A stretch of DNA of 64,000 bases from Cryobacterium sp. PAMC25264 (GTDB taxonomy: Bacteria > Actinomycetota > Actinomycetes > Actinomycetales > Microbacteriaceae), in the NCBI RefSeq assembly GCF_019443325.1, contig NZ_CP080383.1:806001-870000 (forward strand), read 5' to 3'. The notes beneath the pieces are model-generated. The model searched no databases. It was not told where the DNA came from and saw nothing but the letters and a program-made list of their open reading frames with translations. This document shows, piece by piece, positions 27,279-37,823 of this stretch. The first letter of the stretch is position 1. Every line of letters begins with the position of its first letter. Made by a program: the position numbers and the translations under genes.

Positions 27279-29482
27279 GTGACCCCCACGGAACGCAACG
27301 GGAACGACGCACGCGATAACGGAAACGGCGATCGTCGAACCGGCGGTTACCAGGGAGGTCGCGGAGGCTCCGACCGGCCTCGCCAGGACGGCGCGCGACC
27401 GCCGTACAAGGGCAACGCCGGCGCCGGCAATGACCGTCCGCAGCGCGACGGAGAACGTCCTCCGTACCGCGGCAACTCTGACCGCCCGGCGCGCGACGGC
27501 GAGCGTCCTCCGTACCGTGGCAACTCCGACCGCTCGCAGGGCGGGGAGCGCGCACCGTACCGGGGGAACTCCGACCGCCCGCAGGGCGGGGAGCGGGCGC
27601 CGTACCGGGGGAACTCCGACCGTCCGGCGTACAACAGTGACCGTCCGGCACGCGATGGCGATCGTCCTCCGTACCGCGGCAACTCCGACCGTCCGCAGGG
27701 CGGGGAGCGTGCGCCGTACCGCGGCAACTCCGACCGTCCGGCGTACAACTCGGACCGCCCCGCATACAAGGGAAACTCTGACCGCCCGCAGCGCGACGGC
27801 GACCGTCCTCCGTACCGTGGCAACTCTGACCGTCCGGCGTACAACAGTGACCGTCCGGCGCGCGATGGCGATCGTCCTCCGTACCGCGGCAACTCCGACC
27901 GTCCGCAGGGCGGGGAGCGTGCGCCGTACCGCGGCAACTCCGACCGTCCGGCGTACAACTCGGACCGCCCCGCATACAAGGGAAACTCTGACCGCCCGCA
28001 GCGCGATGGAGAGCGTCCTCCCTACCGAGGTAACACGGATCGTCCGGCGTACAACTCGGACCGTCCCGCATACAAGGGAAACTCTGACCGCCCGCAGCGC
28101 GACGGTGACCGTCCCCCTACCGCGGCAACACGGATCGTCCGGCGTACAAGGGCAACTCCGACCGCCCGCAGCGTGATGGCGACCGTCCGGCGTACAACTC
28201 CGATCGTCCTGCCTACAAGGGCAACTCCGACCGTCCCCAGCGTGACGGCGACCGTCCCGCGTACAAGGGCAACAGCGACCGACCGGCGTACAAAGGGAAC
28301 TCCGACCGCCCGCAGCGTGACGGCGACCGTCCGGCATACAAGGGCAACAGCGACCGTCCGGCATACAAGGGCAACTCCGACCGCCCGCAGCGCGACACCG
28401 AGAACAAGCCGTGGCTGAAGGACAGCGCCCGGGGCGGTTCACCGACCCGCGCCGGCGCGCCCCGAGACGCCGGTAAGAAGCTGTGGACCCGCGACGGCGC
28501 TCCCGCCCGCAATGACCGCGATGCCCGCGTCGTGGAAGAGGAGATGACCGAAGAGCAGCGCATGCAGCGCGAGCTCCGTTCGGTGCGTCCTCGTCACGAC
28601 GACCCGGAGCTGCCCGACGACATCACGGCCGACGACCTCGATCGCATCGCGCGCAACGAGCTGAAGACCCTCACCAAGGACAACGCCGAAGCTGTGGGTC
28701 GCCACCTGGCGATGGCCGCCCGCGTGATCGACGAAGACCCCGAGCTGGCCCACCGCCACGTGATGAGTGCCGCCCGTCGCGCCGGCCGCATCGCCGTCGT
28801 GCGCGAGAGCCTCGCCATCACCGCCTATGCCACCGGCGACTTCGCCCTGGCCCTGCGGGAGCTCCGCACCTACCGCCGTATCTCGGGCTCCAACGCCCAG
28901 CTGCCCCTGATGGTGGACAGCGAACGCGGCGTCGGACGCCCCGACCGGGCCCTCGAGCTCGGCCGGTCCGTCGACCGCAGCACGCTACCGGCCGGCGTGC
29001 AGGTGGCCCTGGCCATCGCGATGTCGGGCGCCCGCCTCGACCTGGGTGAAACGGAGGCCGCGCTGAGCGAGCTCGAGATCGCCCAGCTCGACCCCAAGAC
29101 GGCGTTCTCCTACAGCTCAGAACTCTTCGCCGCCTACGCCGAGGTGCTCGAAGAACTCGGCCGCACCGACGAAGCCGACCTCTGGAACGAACGCGCCTCC
29201 CGCGCCGACGCCGCCCTGAACGGTGACGTCGACGAGACCATCGAGATCGTGGAGCTCGACGACGAAGAGTTCGACGAGGACGAGGACGACACCCACGAGG
29301 AGTCCGACGAGGACGAGGCCGACAACGCCGATACTCCCGACGAGCTCGAGACCGCCGATCTGACCATCACCGACACCGAGGACATTGCTTCACCCGATGA
29401 CGAATCAACCGACGAGTCCGAGTCAGCGACCGACCACGCCGAGGGCGTGGACGAAGATCCTGAAACGACGCCCGTTGACTGA
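27279..29482 (+). CDS. TPR-type protein with long RGNSDRP-repeat disordered N-terminus (apparent frameshift)
   Basis: The N-terminal half (to about residue 375) is low-complexity, built from GNSDRPAY, RDGDRPPYR and similar words. It is rich in Arg, Asp, Gly, Asn, Pro and Tyr and includes a near-perfect 210-base (70-residue) tandem repeat. The C-terminal half is helical and TPR-like (RHLAMAARVIDEDPELAHRH, ALAIAMSGARLDLGETEAAL), ending in a very acidic tail. The frame breaks at CCCCC 28113-28117. One extra C restores GDRPPYRGNTDRP and joins the parts into 734 residues. The GTG start has an AGGAG site. A TPR gene occupies this place in other actinobacteria (Rv1691-like); its role is unknown. Confidence 0.82.
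27631..28030 (+). repeat. 210-base coding tandem repeat
   Basis: The stretch from 27631 recurs from 27841 with a period of exactly 210 bases and very few changes, so the repeat is in frame (70 residues). Shorter 24-36-base words of the same kind fill 27440-28400. Such arrays change copy number easily and are prone to misassembly. Confidence 0.8.
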
Positions 29483-30500
29483 GCCGGCCACGCCCCTGGC
29501 CGGCATCGACGTGGTGCTGGCCGACCTGGACGGCGTGGTCTACGCCGGACCCCACGCCATCCCGTTCGCCGTCGACAGCCTCAACCAGGCCGCGACAAGC
29601 ATCCGGGTGGGCTACATCACCAACAACGCCTCACGCACGGATGCCTCCGTCGCCGGCCACCTCACCGACCTCGGTCTCACGGTGGCCCCGTCCGACGTCG
29701 TCACCTCGCCCCAGGCAGCCATGCGGCTGCTCGTGGAGCAGGTGCCGGCCGGTTCCCGCATCCTGGTCGTGGGCGGCGACGGGCTCGTCGACGAACTGCA
29801 GAAGCACGGCTTCGAGGTGACCCGGTCCGCCGAGGATTCCCCGGCCGCCGTCGTGCAGGGATTCGCGCCCGACGTGGGCTGGACCCAGCTTGCCGAGGCC
29901 TGCTTCGCGCTGAACGCCGGCGTCACCCTCGACGGTGACTACCCGGGCATCCCGTGGATCGCCACCAACACCGACTGGACCATTCCGCAGGCCCGCGGCA
30001 TCGCTCCGGGCAACGGCACGCTGGTGTCCGCGGTGCACACCGCCGTCGGACGCCTGCCCCTCGTGGCAGGCAAGCCAGAAACCCCGATCTTCTTCGAGGC
30101 CATCAAGCGCTTCGAGGCCACCACGCCGCTGTTCATCGGCGACCGGCTCGACACCGACATCCTCGGCGCCAACCGGGCCGGCATCCCGGCCGTGCTGGTG
30201 CTCACGGGCATCGACAAGGCCAAGCAGGCCCTGGCCGCCGGCCCGGAGGAACGCCCCACGTTCATCCTCGAGGACCTGCGCCAGCTGCACGAGCCCTACC
30301 CGGTGACCGTGTTCTCCAAGGACAAGTCGCAGGCCACCGTCGACGGCGCATCCGTGCGCATCCACGGTGCCGACGTGGAGATCATGGCCGTCGGCGACGA
30401 CGGAATCAACCTGCTGCGCGCGGCGTGCGCCGTGATCTGGGCGTCCGGCCGACCGATCTACGGGCTCAACGTTCCGGAGAGTCTCTATCTCGGACGGTAG
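29475..30500 (+). CDS. HAD-superfamily hydrolase, NagD-like (class IIA)
   Basis: Its 341 residues from TTG 29475 overlap the previous stop by 8 bases; an in-frame ATG at 29397 is a less likely start. HAD motif I is VVLADLDGVVYAG, motif II includes YITNNASRTD, and motif III/IV is PLFIGDRLDTDILGANRAG. The family dephosphorylates small phosphorylated metabolites; the substrate is not clear from sequence. The same gene lies between a TPR gene and tlyA in mycobacteria (Rv1692). Confidence 0.88.
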   Translation: MTEPATPLAGIDVVLADLDGVVYAGPHAIPFAVDSLNQAATSIRVGYITNNASRTDASVAGHLTDLGLTVAPSDVVTSPQAAMRLLVEQVPAGSRILVVGGDGLVDELQKHGFEVTRSAEDSPAAVVQGFAPDVGWTQLAEACFALNAGVTLDGDYPGIPWIATNTDWTIPQARGIAPGNGTLVSAVHTAVGRLPLVAGKPETPIFFEAIKRFEATTPLFIGDRLDTDILGANRAGIPAVLVLTGIDKAKQALAAGPEERPTFILEDLRQLHEPYPVTVFSKDKSQATVDGASVRIHGADVEIMAVGDDGINLLRAACAVIWASGRPIYGLNVPESLYLGR

Positions 30501-30510
30501 CCTAGGAGGC

Positions 30511-30777
30511 GTGAGTGCAGACGGAGTAGACCAGGCACGACCGCCGGCCGGACCGATTCCTGGCCGCCCGGGGCCGCGCCCCGCGCGGTCTGCTCCGGCC
30601 CCCGGACCCACCGGCGACGTTCCGGCCCCGCCCGTTCTGAACGGTGAACTCGACGCCCGCCTCGCGGCCGTCGAGGCGCTGCCGCTCGCGGAGCGGGCCG
30701 CGGCATATTCCGAGCTGCACGACAGTCTGCGCGACCACCTCGAAGGTGGAGACGTGCCCCGATCGAAGGCCGAATGA
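30511..30777 (+). CDS. Small conserved protein of the tlyA locus
   Basis: This 88-residue protein has a Pro/Ala/Gly-rich first half (about 1-45). The helical second half reads NGELDARLAAVEALPLAERA followed by SELHDSLRDHLEG. The place between the HAD gene and tlyA matches the small Rv1693-type genes. GTG 30511 follows AGGAGG with only one base of spacing, so the true start may be elsewhere. It overlaps tlyA by 4 bases (ATGA). Function unknown. Confidence 0.7.
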   Translation: MSADGVDQARPPAGPIPGRPGPRPARSAPAPGPTGDVPAPPVLNGELDARLAAVEALPLAERAAAYSELHDSLRDHLEGGDVPRSKAE

Positions 30778-31715
30778 CTACGCACAACCCGACCGCGTCA
30801 GACCCCGACCTGGGGACCGACTCCGAGCAGACTCCGGCACCACAGCGGCCGGCCCCCCAGCCGACCAGCGTGCCCGTGCACACCCCGGCGCCCGTCACTG
30901 AACCGGTGGCGTCCACGGGGGAGCAGCGCCTGGATTCGGCCCTGTTCGACCGCGGCCTGGTGCGCTCGCGCACCGTCGCCGCCCGGCTCATCGCCGAGGG
31001 ACTGGTGACCGTGGACGGCAGCCCCGTCGTCAAGGCGTCCGCCAAGGTGCGCGACAGCCAGGTGATCGCCGTCGCCCCCACCGACCACTACGTCAGCCGC
31101 GGGGCGCACAAACTCGTTGCCGCCCTCGACGCCTTCGAACTGCCCGTCGCCGGCCGCACCGCGATGGATGCCGGTGCCTCCACCGGCGGGTTCAGCCAGG
31201 TGCTGCTCGAACGCGGCGTCGGCCGGGTCATCGCCGTGGACGTGGGCCACGGCCAGCTCTCGCCCACCATCAAGGCCGACCCCCGGGTCACCCTCGTTGA
31301 GGGCTTCAACCTGCGCTATGCGACCGCGGAGACCATCGCGGGCGCGTCCGGCATCACCGACCGTCCCGACCTCGTTGTGGGCGACTTGTCGTTCATCTCG
31401 CTCACCACGGTGCTGCCGGCTCTTGTCGCTACCGCGGCCGAGGGCGCCGATTTTGTGCTGCTGATCAAACCGCAATTCGAGGTCGGGCGCGGCGGCATCC
31501 GTGAGGGTGTCGTGCACAACCCGGGCCTGCGCGCCGACGCCGTCTCCGGCGTGCTCTGGGCCGGCTGGGATCTCGGCCTGGGCATCAACGGCCTGATCGC
31601 GTCGCCGATCGCCGGCGGGGCGGGCAACCACGAGTATCTCGTGTGGATGCGAACCGGAACCGGCACCAATCCGACAGAATGGATCGATCGGATAACCGTC
31701 CTGGTGGGAGCGTGA
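30774..31715 (+). CDS. tlyA: TlyA-family rRNA 2'-O-methyltransferase
   Basis: This 313-residue protein has an S4 RNA-binding domain (LDSALFDRGLVRSRTVAARL, about residues 50-105) and an FtsJ-like methyltransferase domain. Its SAM motif is MDAGASTGGFSQVLLERG, followed by VGDLSFISLTTVLPAL and LIKPQFEVGRGGI. TlyA enzymes methylate 16S and/or 23S rRNA and determine capreomycin sensitivity in mycobacteria. The first 45 residues are a Thr/Pro-rich extension. It starts at ATG 30774. Confidence 0.93.
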   Translation: MTTHNPTASDPDLGTDSEQTPAPQRPAPQPTSVPVHTPAPVTEPVASTGEQRLDSALFDRGLVRSRTVAARLIAEGLVTVDGSPVVKASAKVRDSQVIAVAPTDHYVSRGAHKLVAALDAFELPVAGRTAMDAGASTGGFSQVLLERGVGRVIAVDVGHGQLSPTIKADPRVTLVEGFNLRYATAETIAGASGITDRPDLVVGDLSFISLTTVLPALVATAAEGADFVLLIKPQFEVGRGGIREGVVHNPGLRADAVSGVLWAGWDLGLGINGLIASPIAGGAGNHEYLVWMRTGTGTNPTEWIDRITVLVGA

Positions 31716-31720
31716 CGAGC

Positions 31721-32641
31721 ATGACCGCAACGCCCAGGCACATCCTCGTCGTGGCCCACACCGGCCGGCAGGATTCGTTGGAAGCCGCCGCGACGGTATG
31801 CGAGCAGCTCATCGCCGCCGGCGCTGTGCCCGTGCTGGCCGCCGAGGAGCGCAACGACCTGCTCGCCTCCTGCCCGCAGCTGAACGGCAGCACCGCGGTG
31901 CTCGGCGAGGCCGTGCAGGCCACCGACCTGGAGCTCGTCATCGTGCTTGGCGGCGACGGCACCATCCTGCGCGCCGCCGAGATCGTGCGCGGCTGCTCCG
32001 CCCCCCTGCTGGGCATCAACCTGGGCCACGTGGGGTTCCTCGCCGAAAGCGAACGCGACGACCTCGGCGAGGCCGTGCGCCGCGCCCTGCTGCGTGACTA
32101 CCTCGTCGAAGAGCGGATGACCCTGTCGGTGCGGGTGAAGGTGGACCACGAGGTGGTCTACGAAACCTGGGCGCTCAACGAAGCCACCGTGGAGAAGGCC
32201 AGCCGGCAGCGGATGATCGAGGTCATCATCGAGGTCGATGGCCGCCCGCTGTCCGCCTTCGGCTGCGACGGCGTGGTGCTGTCCACCCCCACCGGGTCCA
32301 CCGCCTACTCGTTCTCCGCCGGCGGCCCCATCGTGTGGCCGAGCCTGGACGCCCTGCTGCTCGTGCCGCTCAGCGCACACGCCCTGTTCGCCCGCCCGCT
32401 GGTCGTGGGGCCGGACTCCTCGCTGGCCGTGGAGGTGCTCGCTCGCGGCGACAGCTCGGCCGTGCTCTGCGCTGACGGCCGGAGGGTCACCGACCTGCCG
32501 CCGGGCGCCCGCGTGATCGTGCGACGCTCCCCGGTGCCGGTGCGCCTGGCCCGGCTGCACAGCGGCCCGTTCACCGACCGGCTCGTGAACAAGTTCGATC
32601 TGCCGATCACGGGCTGGCGCGGCCCGGTCGGGCGGGAGTGA
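31721..32641 (+). CDS. nadK: NAD kinase
   Basis: This 306-residue enzyme phosphorylates NAD to NADP. It has the diagnostic LGGDGTILRAAEIVRGC loop, LGINLGHVGFLAE, the catalytic-region ALNEATVEK, and CDGVVLSTPTGSTAYSFSAG. It starts at ATG 31721, 5 bases after the tlyA stop; GTG 31712 is an alternative. The tlyA-nadK-recN order is conserved in actinobacteria. Confidence 0.95.
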   Translation: MTATPRHILVVAHTGRQDSLEAAATVCEQLIAAGAVPVLAAEERNDLLASCPQLNGSTAVLGEAVQATDLELVIVLGGDGTILRAAEIVRGCSAPLLGINLGHVGFLAESERDDLGEAVRRALLRDYLVEERMTLSVRVKVDHEVVYETWALNEATVEKASRQRMIEVIIEVDGRPLSAFGCDGVVLSTPTGSTAYSFSAGGPIVWPSLDALLLVPLSAHALFARPLVVGPDSSLAVEVLARGDSSAVLCADGRRVTDLPPGARVIVRRSPVPVRLARLHSGPFTDRLVNKFDLPITGWRGPVGRE

Positions 32642-32650
32642 GGCCCGGCC

Positions 32651-34371
32651 ATGATCGAAGAACTCGTCATCCGCGACCTCGGCGTGATCAAAGAAGCCAC
32701 CCTGCCGCTCGGCCCCGGCTTCACGGCCATCACGGGCGAGACCGGCGCGGGTAAGACCATGGTCGTGACCGCGCTCGGCCTGCTGCTCGGCGAACGCGCC
32801 GACCCGGGCACCGTGCGCGCCGGCCAGTCGCAGAGCTGGGTTGAGGGCCGCTGGCTGGTCGACCCGGCCGGCCCTGTGGCCCAGCGGGTGCACGACGCCG
32901 GGGGAGACCTCGACGGACCCGAACTGCTGCTCAGTCGCTCCGTGTCGGCGGAAGGACGCAGCCGCGCCGTCGTGGGCGGCCGCAGCGCCCCGGCCGGCGT
33001 GCTCGGCGACCTCGGCAGCGACCTCGTTGTGGTGCACGGCCAGTCCGACCAGGTGCGCCTGCGCTCCACCTCCGCCCAACGCGGCGCTCTCGACCGGTTC
33101 GCCGGCGCCGAACTCGCGGATGCCCTCACCGCCTTCCAGCACGCCTACCACCGCTGGCACGCCAACCAGGCCGAACTCGACCTGCTCATCGCCGAACAGG
33201 ACCGCCGTGCCCGCGAAGCCGAGGACCTGCGGCTGGCCATCGCCGAGATCGAACTGGCCGCCCCGCAACGCGGCGAGGACGACGAGCTCAGCGCCCGGGC
33301 CGAACGGCTCGGCAACCTCGAGGAACTGCGCCTCGCCGCCGCTTCGTCTCGCGAACTGCTCTCGGCCGAGGACTCCAGCGACGACACCCCGACGTGGTCG
33401 CCCTGCTCGACTCCGCCCGCCGGCAGCTCGAACGCGCCGCCGAACACGACCCCACCCTGCCGCCGCTGGCCGAGGCCCTCGCCAACGCCGGGTTCGCCGT
33501 GGCCGACATCGCCGGGCAGCTCTCCAGCTACCTCGCCGGCCTTGACGCCGACGGCGCCCGGGAGCTCGAGGTGGTGCAAGAACGCCGTGCCGAGCTGAGC
33601 GCCCTGTCGCGCAAGTTCGCCGGCGGCCTCGACGAGGCCATCGACTTCCTCGACACCGGCAGTAGCCGCCTACTCGAACTCGACAGCGACTCCGACCGCA
33701 TCGAGACCCTCCAGACGGACACCACTGCCGACCGCGACCTTGTGCAGCGCCTGGCCGAGACCCTCACGGGCATCCGCACCACCGCGGCCGCCGCGCTCGG
33801 CGCCGCCGTGACCCGCGAATTGGCCGCCCTGGCCATGCCCGACGCGCGCCTGGTGGTGGAGATCGACCCGCTCGACGAGGTGTCGGTGACGGGCCTGGAC
33901 CTCGTGCGGATCATGCTGCAGCCGCACGCCGGGGCCGAGCCGCGGGCGTTGGCGCGCGGCGCATCCGGCGGTGAACTGTCCCGGGTGATGCTGGCGATCG
34001 AAGTCGTCATCAACGCCACCGACCCCGTGCCCACCTTCGTCTTCGACGAGGTGGACGCCGGCGTGGGCGGTGCGGCCGCCATCGAGATCGGCCGGCGACT
34101 CGCCCGGCTCGCCGAAACCGCGCAGGTGATCGTGGTCACCCACCTCGCCCAGGTCGCCGCGTTCGCCGGCAACCACCTCAGCGTCGTCAAAGACAGCAAC
34201 GGCTCGGTCACCGCGAGCAGTGTGCGCCAGCTCACCGGCGACGACCGGGCCGCCGAGATGGCCCGTCTGCTCTCCGGACTGCCCGACTCCGCCAGCGGCC
34301 TCGAGCACGCCCGCGAGCTCATCGAACTTGCCCATACAACCAGCTCCAACGGAGAGGCCCGCACTAGGTGA
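32651..34371 (+). CDS. recN: DNA repair ATPase RecN (apparent frameshift)
   Basis: RecN is an SMC-like ATPase for double-strand break repair. The N-terminal half has Walker A ([20 protein letters not shown]) and the start of the coiled coil. The C-terminal half has the signature [17 protein letters not shown] and Walker [15 protein letters not shown]. The two halves lie in different frames. One extra C in the CCCC of 33387-33390 gives [19 protein letters not shown] and a normal 573-residue protein. This is probably a sequencing error, since nothing else is damaged. Confidence 0.9.
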
Positions 34372-34385
34372 TAGGATCGAAGCCC

Positions 34386-36077
34386 GTGGTGAACAATATA
34401 AACGCGGACAAATCAAACGACATTACGAAGCACATTTTTGTGACCGGTGGTGTCGTTTCTTCATTGGGTAAAGGCCTGACGGCGGCAAGCCTCGGCAACC
34501 TGCTCACCGCTCGCGGACTGCGCGTTGTGATGCAGAAACTCGACCCCTACCTCAACGTCGATCCTGGAACGATGAACCCGTTCCAGCACGGCGAAGTCTT
34601 CGTCACCGACGACGGCTCCGAGACCGACCTCGACATCGGCCACTACGAGCGCTTCCTCGACATCAACCTCACCCAGGCGGCGAACGTCACCACCGGTCAG
34701 GTCTACTCGCAGGTCATCGCCCGCGAACGCCGCGGCGAATACCTCGGCGACACCGTGCAGGTCATCCCGCACATCACCGACGAGATCAAGCGACGGATGC
34801 GGCTGCAGGCCAGCGACGAGCCCCGCCCCGACGTGATCATCACCGAGGTCGGTGGCACCGTCGGCGACATCGAGTCGCAGCCGTTCATCGAGGCCGCACG
34901 TCAGGTGCGGCACGAGCTGGGCCGCAAAAACGTCTTCTTCGTGCACGTCTCCCTGGTGCCGTTCATGGCCGCCTCCGGCGAGCAGAAGACCAAGCCCACC
35001 CAGCACTCCGTTGCCGCGCTGCGTTCTCTGGGCATCCAGCCGGACGCGCTCGTGCTCCGCAGCGACCGGCCCGTGTCCGAGTCGAACAAGCGCAAGATCG
35101 CGCTCATGTGCGACGTGGACGAAGACGCCGTCGTGAACTGCAAAGACGTGCCCAGCATCTACGAGATCCCCGCCGTGCTGCACGAGCAGGGCCTGGACAA
35201 GTACATCACCGACGCGCTCGGCCTGCCGGTGAAGGACGTGGACTGGACCGCCTGGCAGCGCGTGCTCGACGCCGTGCGCGAGCCCAAGCACGAGGTCACC
35301 ATCGGCCTGGTCGGCAAGTACATCGACCTGCCCGATGCGTACCTCTCGGTGACCGAGGCGCTGCGTGCCGGCGGTTTCGCCCAGCAGACCAAGGTGAAGA
35401 TCGAGTGGATCGCCTCCGACACCTGCGAGACCCCCGAGGGCGCCGCCGCGATGCTCAGCGAGCTCGACGGCATCTGCGTCCCCGGCGGCTTCGGCGTGCG
35501 CGGCATCGAGGGCAAGCTCGGCGCCCTCAAGTTCGCCCGTGAGAACGCCATCCCCGTGCTCGGCCTCTGCCTCGGCCTGCAGTGCATGGTCATCGAGTAC
35601 GCCCGCAACAAGGCCGGCCTTGAGGGCGCCTCGTCCAGCGAGTTCGACCCGGAGACCGAGTTCCCGGTGATCGCGACCATGGAAGAGCAGGTCGAGATCA
35701 TCGCCGGCGGCGACCTGGGCGGCACCATGCGCCTGGGCCTGTACCCGGCCACCCTGGCCGAGGGCTCGCTCGTCGCCGAACTGTACGGAGCTTCCGAGGC
35801 ATCCGAACGTCACCGTCACCGCTACGAGGTGAACAACAACTACCGCGCCCAGATCGCCGAGGCCGGCCTGTGGTTCTCGGGCACCTCGCCCGACGGCCAC
35901 CTCGTCGAGTACGTGGAGCTGCCCCGCGCTGAGCACCCGTTCTACGTGGGCACCCAGGCGCACCCCGAGCTGCGCTCACGCCCGAGCGACGCGCACCCGC
36001 TGTTCCGCGGCTTGATCGGCGCGGCCCTTGACCGCCAGCAGGCCAGCCGCCTGTTCGAGGTGAAGGAAGATGCCTGA
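34386..36077 (+). CDS. pyrG: CTP synthase
   Basis: PyrG (563 residues) makes CTP from UTP, ATP and glutamine. The synthetase domain opens [20 protein letters not shown], with [20 protein letters not shown] further on. The C-terminal class I glutaminase has the nucleophile cysteine in [16 protein letters not shown] and the HPE motif in [15 protein letters not shown]. Starts at GTG 34386 or 34389 fit best, because the upstream frame overlaps recN. Confidence 0.95.
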   Translation: MVNNINADKSNDITKHIFVTGGVVSSLGKGLTAASLGNLLTARGLRVVMQKLDPYLNVDPGTMNPFQHGEVFVTDDGSETDLDIGHYERFLDINLTQAANVTTGQVYSQVIARERRGEYLGDTVQVIPHITDEIKRRMRLQASDEPRPDVIITEVGGTVGDIESQPFIEAARQVRHELGRKNVFFVHVSLVPFMAASGEQKTKPTQHSVAALRSLGIQPDALVLRSDRPVSESNKRKIALMCDVDEDAVVNCKDVPSIYEIPAVLHEQGLDKYITDALGLPVKDVDWTAWQRVLDAVREPKHEVTIGLVGKYIDLPDAYLSVTEALRAGGFAQQTKVKIEWIASDTCETPEGAAAMLSELDGICVPGGFGVRGIEGKLGALKFARENAIPVLGLCLGLQCMVIEYARNKAGLEGASSSEFDPETEFPVIATMEEQVEIIAGGDLGGTMRLGLYPATLAEGSLVAELYGASEASERHRHRYEVNNNYRAQIAEAGLWFSGTSPDGHLVEYVELPRAEHPFYVGTQAHPELRSRPSDAHPLFRGLIGAALDRQQASRLFEVKEDA

Positions 36078-36744
36078 GAGCCTCTCCGCCCGCGCCGAGG
36101 CCGACGCGCAGCTGCCCCGCATCGAGGATGAACCGGCGCCCACCGCGCTGACCTCGAGCGCGGTGCGGTTCGACGGTCACGTGTGGAACATCCGCCAGGA
36201 CGCGTTCGACTACAACGGCGCCGAGATCGTGCGCGAGTACGTCGACCACCCCGGCGCCGTGGCGATCCTCGCCCTCGACGACCAGGACCGGGTGCTGCTG
36301 ATTCAGCAGTACCGGCACCCGGTGCGGATGCGGGAGTGGGAACTACCCGCCGGGCTGCTCGACATCGACGGCGAACACGCCCTCATCGGCGCGCAGCGTG
36401 AGCTGGCCGAGGAGACCGACGTCGTCGCATCCGAGTGGAACGTGCTGACCGAGTTCTACACGTCTCCGGGCGGCAGCAACGAGGTCATCCGCATCTACCT
36501 GGCCCGCGGCCTGTCGCCGGCCACCGACGTCTTCGATCGCACCGACGAGGAAGCCGACATGGTCACCCGCTGGGTGTCCCTGGACGACGCCGTCGACGCC
36601 GCGCTCGCCCGCCGGGTGCAGAACCCGTCGCTCGTGGTCGGCGTGCTGGCCGCCGCTGCGTCCCGTGCGCGCGGATGGTCGTCACTGGCGCCGGCGGATC
36701 TGCCGTGGCCGCGGCATCCGTCGAACTGGGACCACACGGTGTGA
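36070..36744 (+). CDS. Nudix hydrolase, ADP-ribose pyrophosphatase type
   Basis: This 224-residue protein has a complete Nudix box running from [15 protein letters not shown] to [11 protein letters not shown], with the metal-binding REXXEE glutamates. An N-terminal segment [19 protein letters not shown] is typical of ADP-ribose pyrophosphatases (NudF-like). It overlaps the pyrG end by 8 bases. The pyrG-nudix-xerD order matches Rv1699-Rv1701. Confidence 0.9.
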   Translation: MPESLSARAEADAQLPRIEDEPAPTALTSSAVRFDGHVWNIRQDAFDYNGAEIVREYVDHPGAVAILALDDQDRVLLIQQYRHPVRMREWELPAGLLDIDGEHALIGAQRELAEETDVVASEWNVLTEFYTSPGGSNEVIRIYLARGLSPATDVFDRTDEEADMVTRWVSLDDAVDAALARRVQNPSLVVGVLAAAASRARGWSSLAPADLPWPRHPSNWDHTV

Positions 36745-37658
36745 CCGGCCCCGTGTTCGTCGAGGAGGCCGTGCACTCGTATCTGCGGCATGTCTCGATT
36801 GAACGCGGGCTCAGCATCAACACGGTCGCCGCGTATCGCCGCGACCTGGTCATCTACGCCGGCTGGTTGACGGATGCCGGTGTCACCGACCTCGGCGCCG
36901 TCACCGCCGCGCAGGTGAGCGCGTTCGTTCAGTTCCTGGGCGGACGCGCCGAATCGCCGTTGACGGCATCGTCGGTGGCGCGGATCCTCTCCACCGTGCG
37001 CGGGTTCCACCGGTTCCTGCTCGAGGAATCCCTGGTGGACGTGGACGTGGCGCACGAGACCAAACCGCCCAAGCTGGGCCTCAGACTGCCCAAGGCCATC
37101 TCGATCGAACAGGTGAACCAGCTGCTGGCCGCCACCGACGGTGACGAGCTACCGCAGCTGCGCGACAAGGCGCTCCTTGAGCTGCTCTACGCCACCGGAG
37201 CGCGGGTGTCGGAGGTGGTGAACCTCAACGTCGACGACGTGCTCGAGGAGGACGTGGTGCGGCTCACCGGTAAGGGCAACAAGCAGCGCATCGTGCCCGT
37301 GGGCAGCTTCGCCCGCGCCGCGATCGACGCCTACCTCGTGCGGGCCCGGCCGGTGCTGTCGGTGCGCGGCAAGGCCACCCCAGCGCTGTTCCTCGGGGTG
37401 CGCGGGCACCGGGTGAGCCGGCAGAACGCCTGGTTGATCATCAAGGCGGCGGCCGAACGCGCCGAGCTGGGCATTGAGGTGTCGCCGCACACACTGCGGC
37501 ACTCCTTCGCCACCCACCTGCTCTCCGGCGGCGCCGACGTGCGCGTGGTGCAGGAGCTGCTCGGCCACTCCTCGGTGGCCACCACCCAGATCTACACCCT
37601 CGTCACGATCGACACCCTCCGTGACATGTACACCACCGCCCACCCCCGCGCCCGCTGA
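36741..37658 (+). CDS. xerD: Tyrosine recombinase XerD
   Basis: This 305-residue recombinase helps resolve chromosome dimers at dif with a XerC partner. The N-terminal core-binding domain includes [20 protein letters not shown]. The catalytic residues are all present: Arg in [13 protein letters not shown], HxxR in [16 protein letters not shown], His in [14 protein letters not shown], and that Tyr as nucleophile. It starts at GTG 36741, overlapping the Nudix stop. It is a useful intact comparison for the degenerate integrase-like proteins at 54-56 kb. Confidence 0.93.
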   Translation: MTGPVFVEEAVHSYLRHVSIERGLSINTVAAYRRDLVIYAGWLTDAGVTDLGAVTAAQVSAFVQFLGGRAESPLTASSVARILSTVRGFHRFLLEESLVDVDVAHETKPPKLGLRLPKAISIEQVNQLLAATDGDELPQLRDKALLELLYATGARVSEVVNLNVDDVLEEDVVRLTGKGNKQRIVPVGSFARAAIDAYLVRARPVLSVRGKATPALFLGVRGHRVSRQNAWLIIKAAAERAELGIEVSPHTLRHSFATHLLSGGADVRVVQELLGHSSVATTQIYTLVTIDTLRDMYTTAHPRAR

Positions 37659-37675
37659 CCCGCGCGCTCCCGCGC

Positions 37676-37745
37676 CCGCAACCGGTCCCGAAGCGGACAA
37701 GAGGTCCCGGCACACCGGGTGCAGACGTCCGTACGGGCAACAGTT
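37676..37745. repeat. 70-base direct repeat, copy upstream of ltrA
   Basis: It aligns without gaps to 39066-39135, with 59 of 70 bases identical by hand count. It starts CCGCAAC, contains CCGAAGCGGACAA and ends CAGTT. The pair brackets ltrA. Confidence 0.7.
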
Positions 37746-37823
37746 GCGGATGTGGCGGGCCGAGTTGGCGCTTCGACCGACGTGGGGGTGCGGTGCACGG
37801 GCCGGCTCGGCGACAATGGGGGA

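Noticed and set aside
27400..28420. Possible CRISPR array in the regular repeats
   Set aside because: The repeats are in-frame coding words without unique spacers of constant length. They translate into a continuous low-complexity protein once the frameshift is restored.
37719..37823. Extended N-terminus of the LtrA-family protein starting at 37719
   Set aside because: The extra 35 residues are encoded partly by repeat-unit DNA and precede a GTG with a good ribosome site at 37824.
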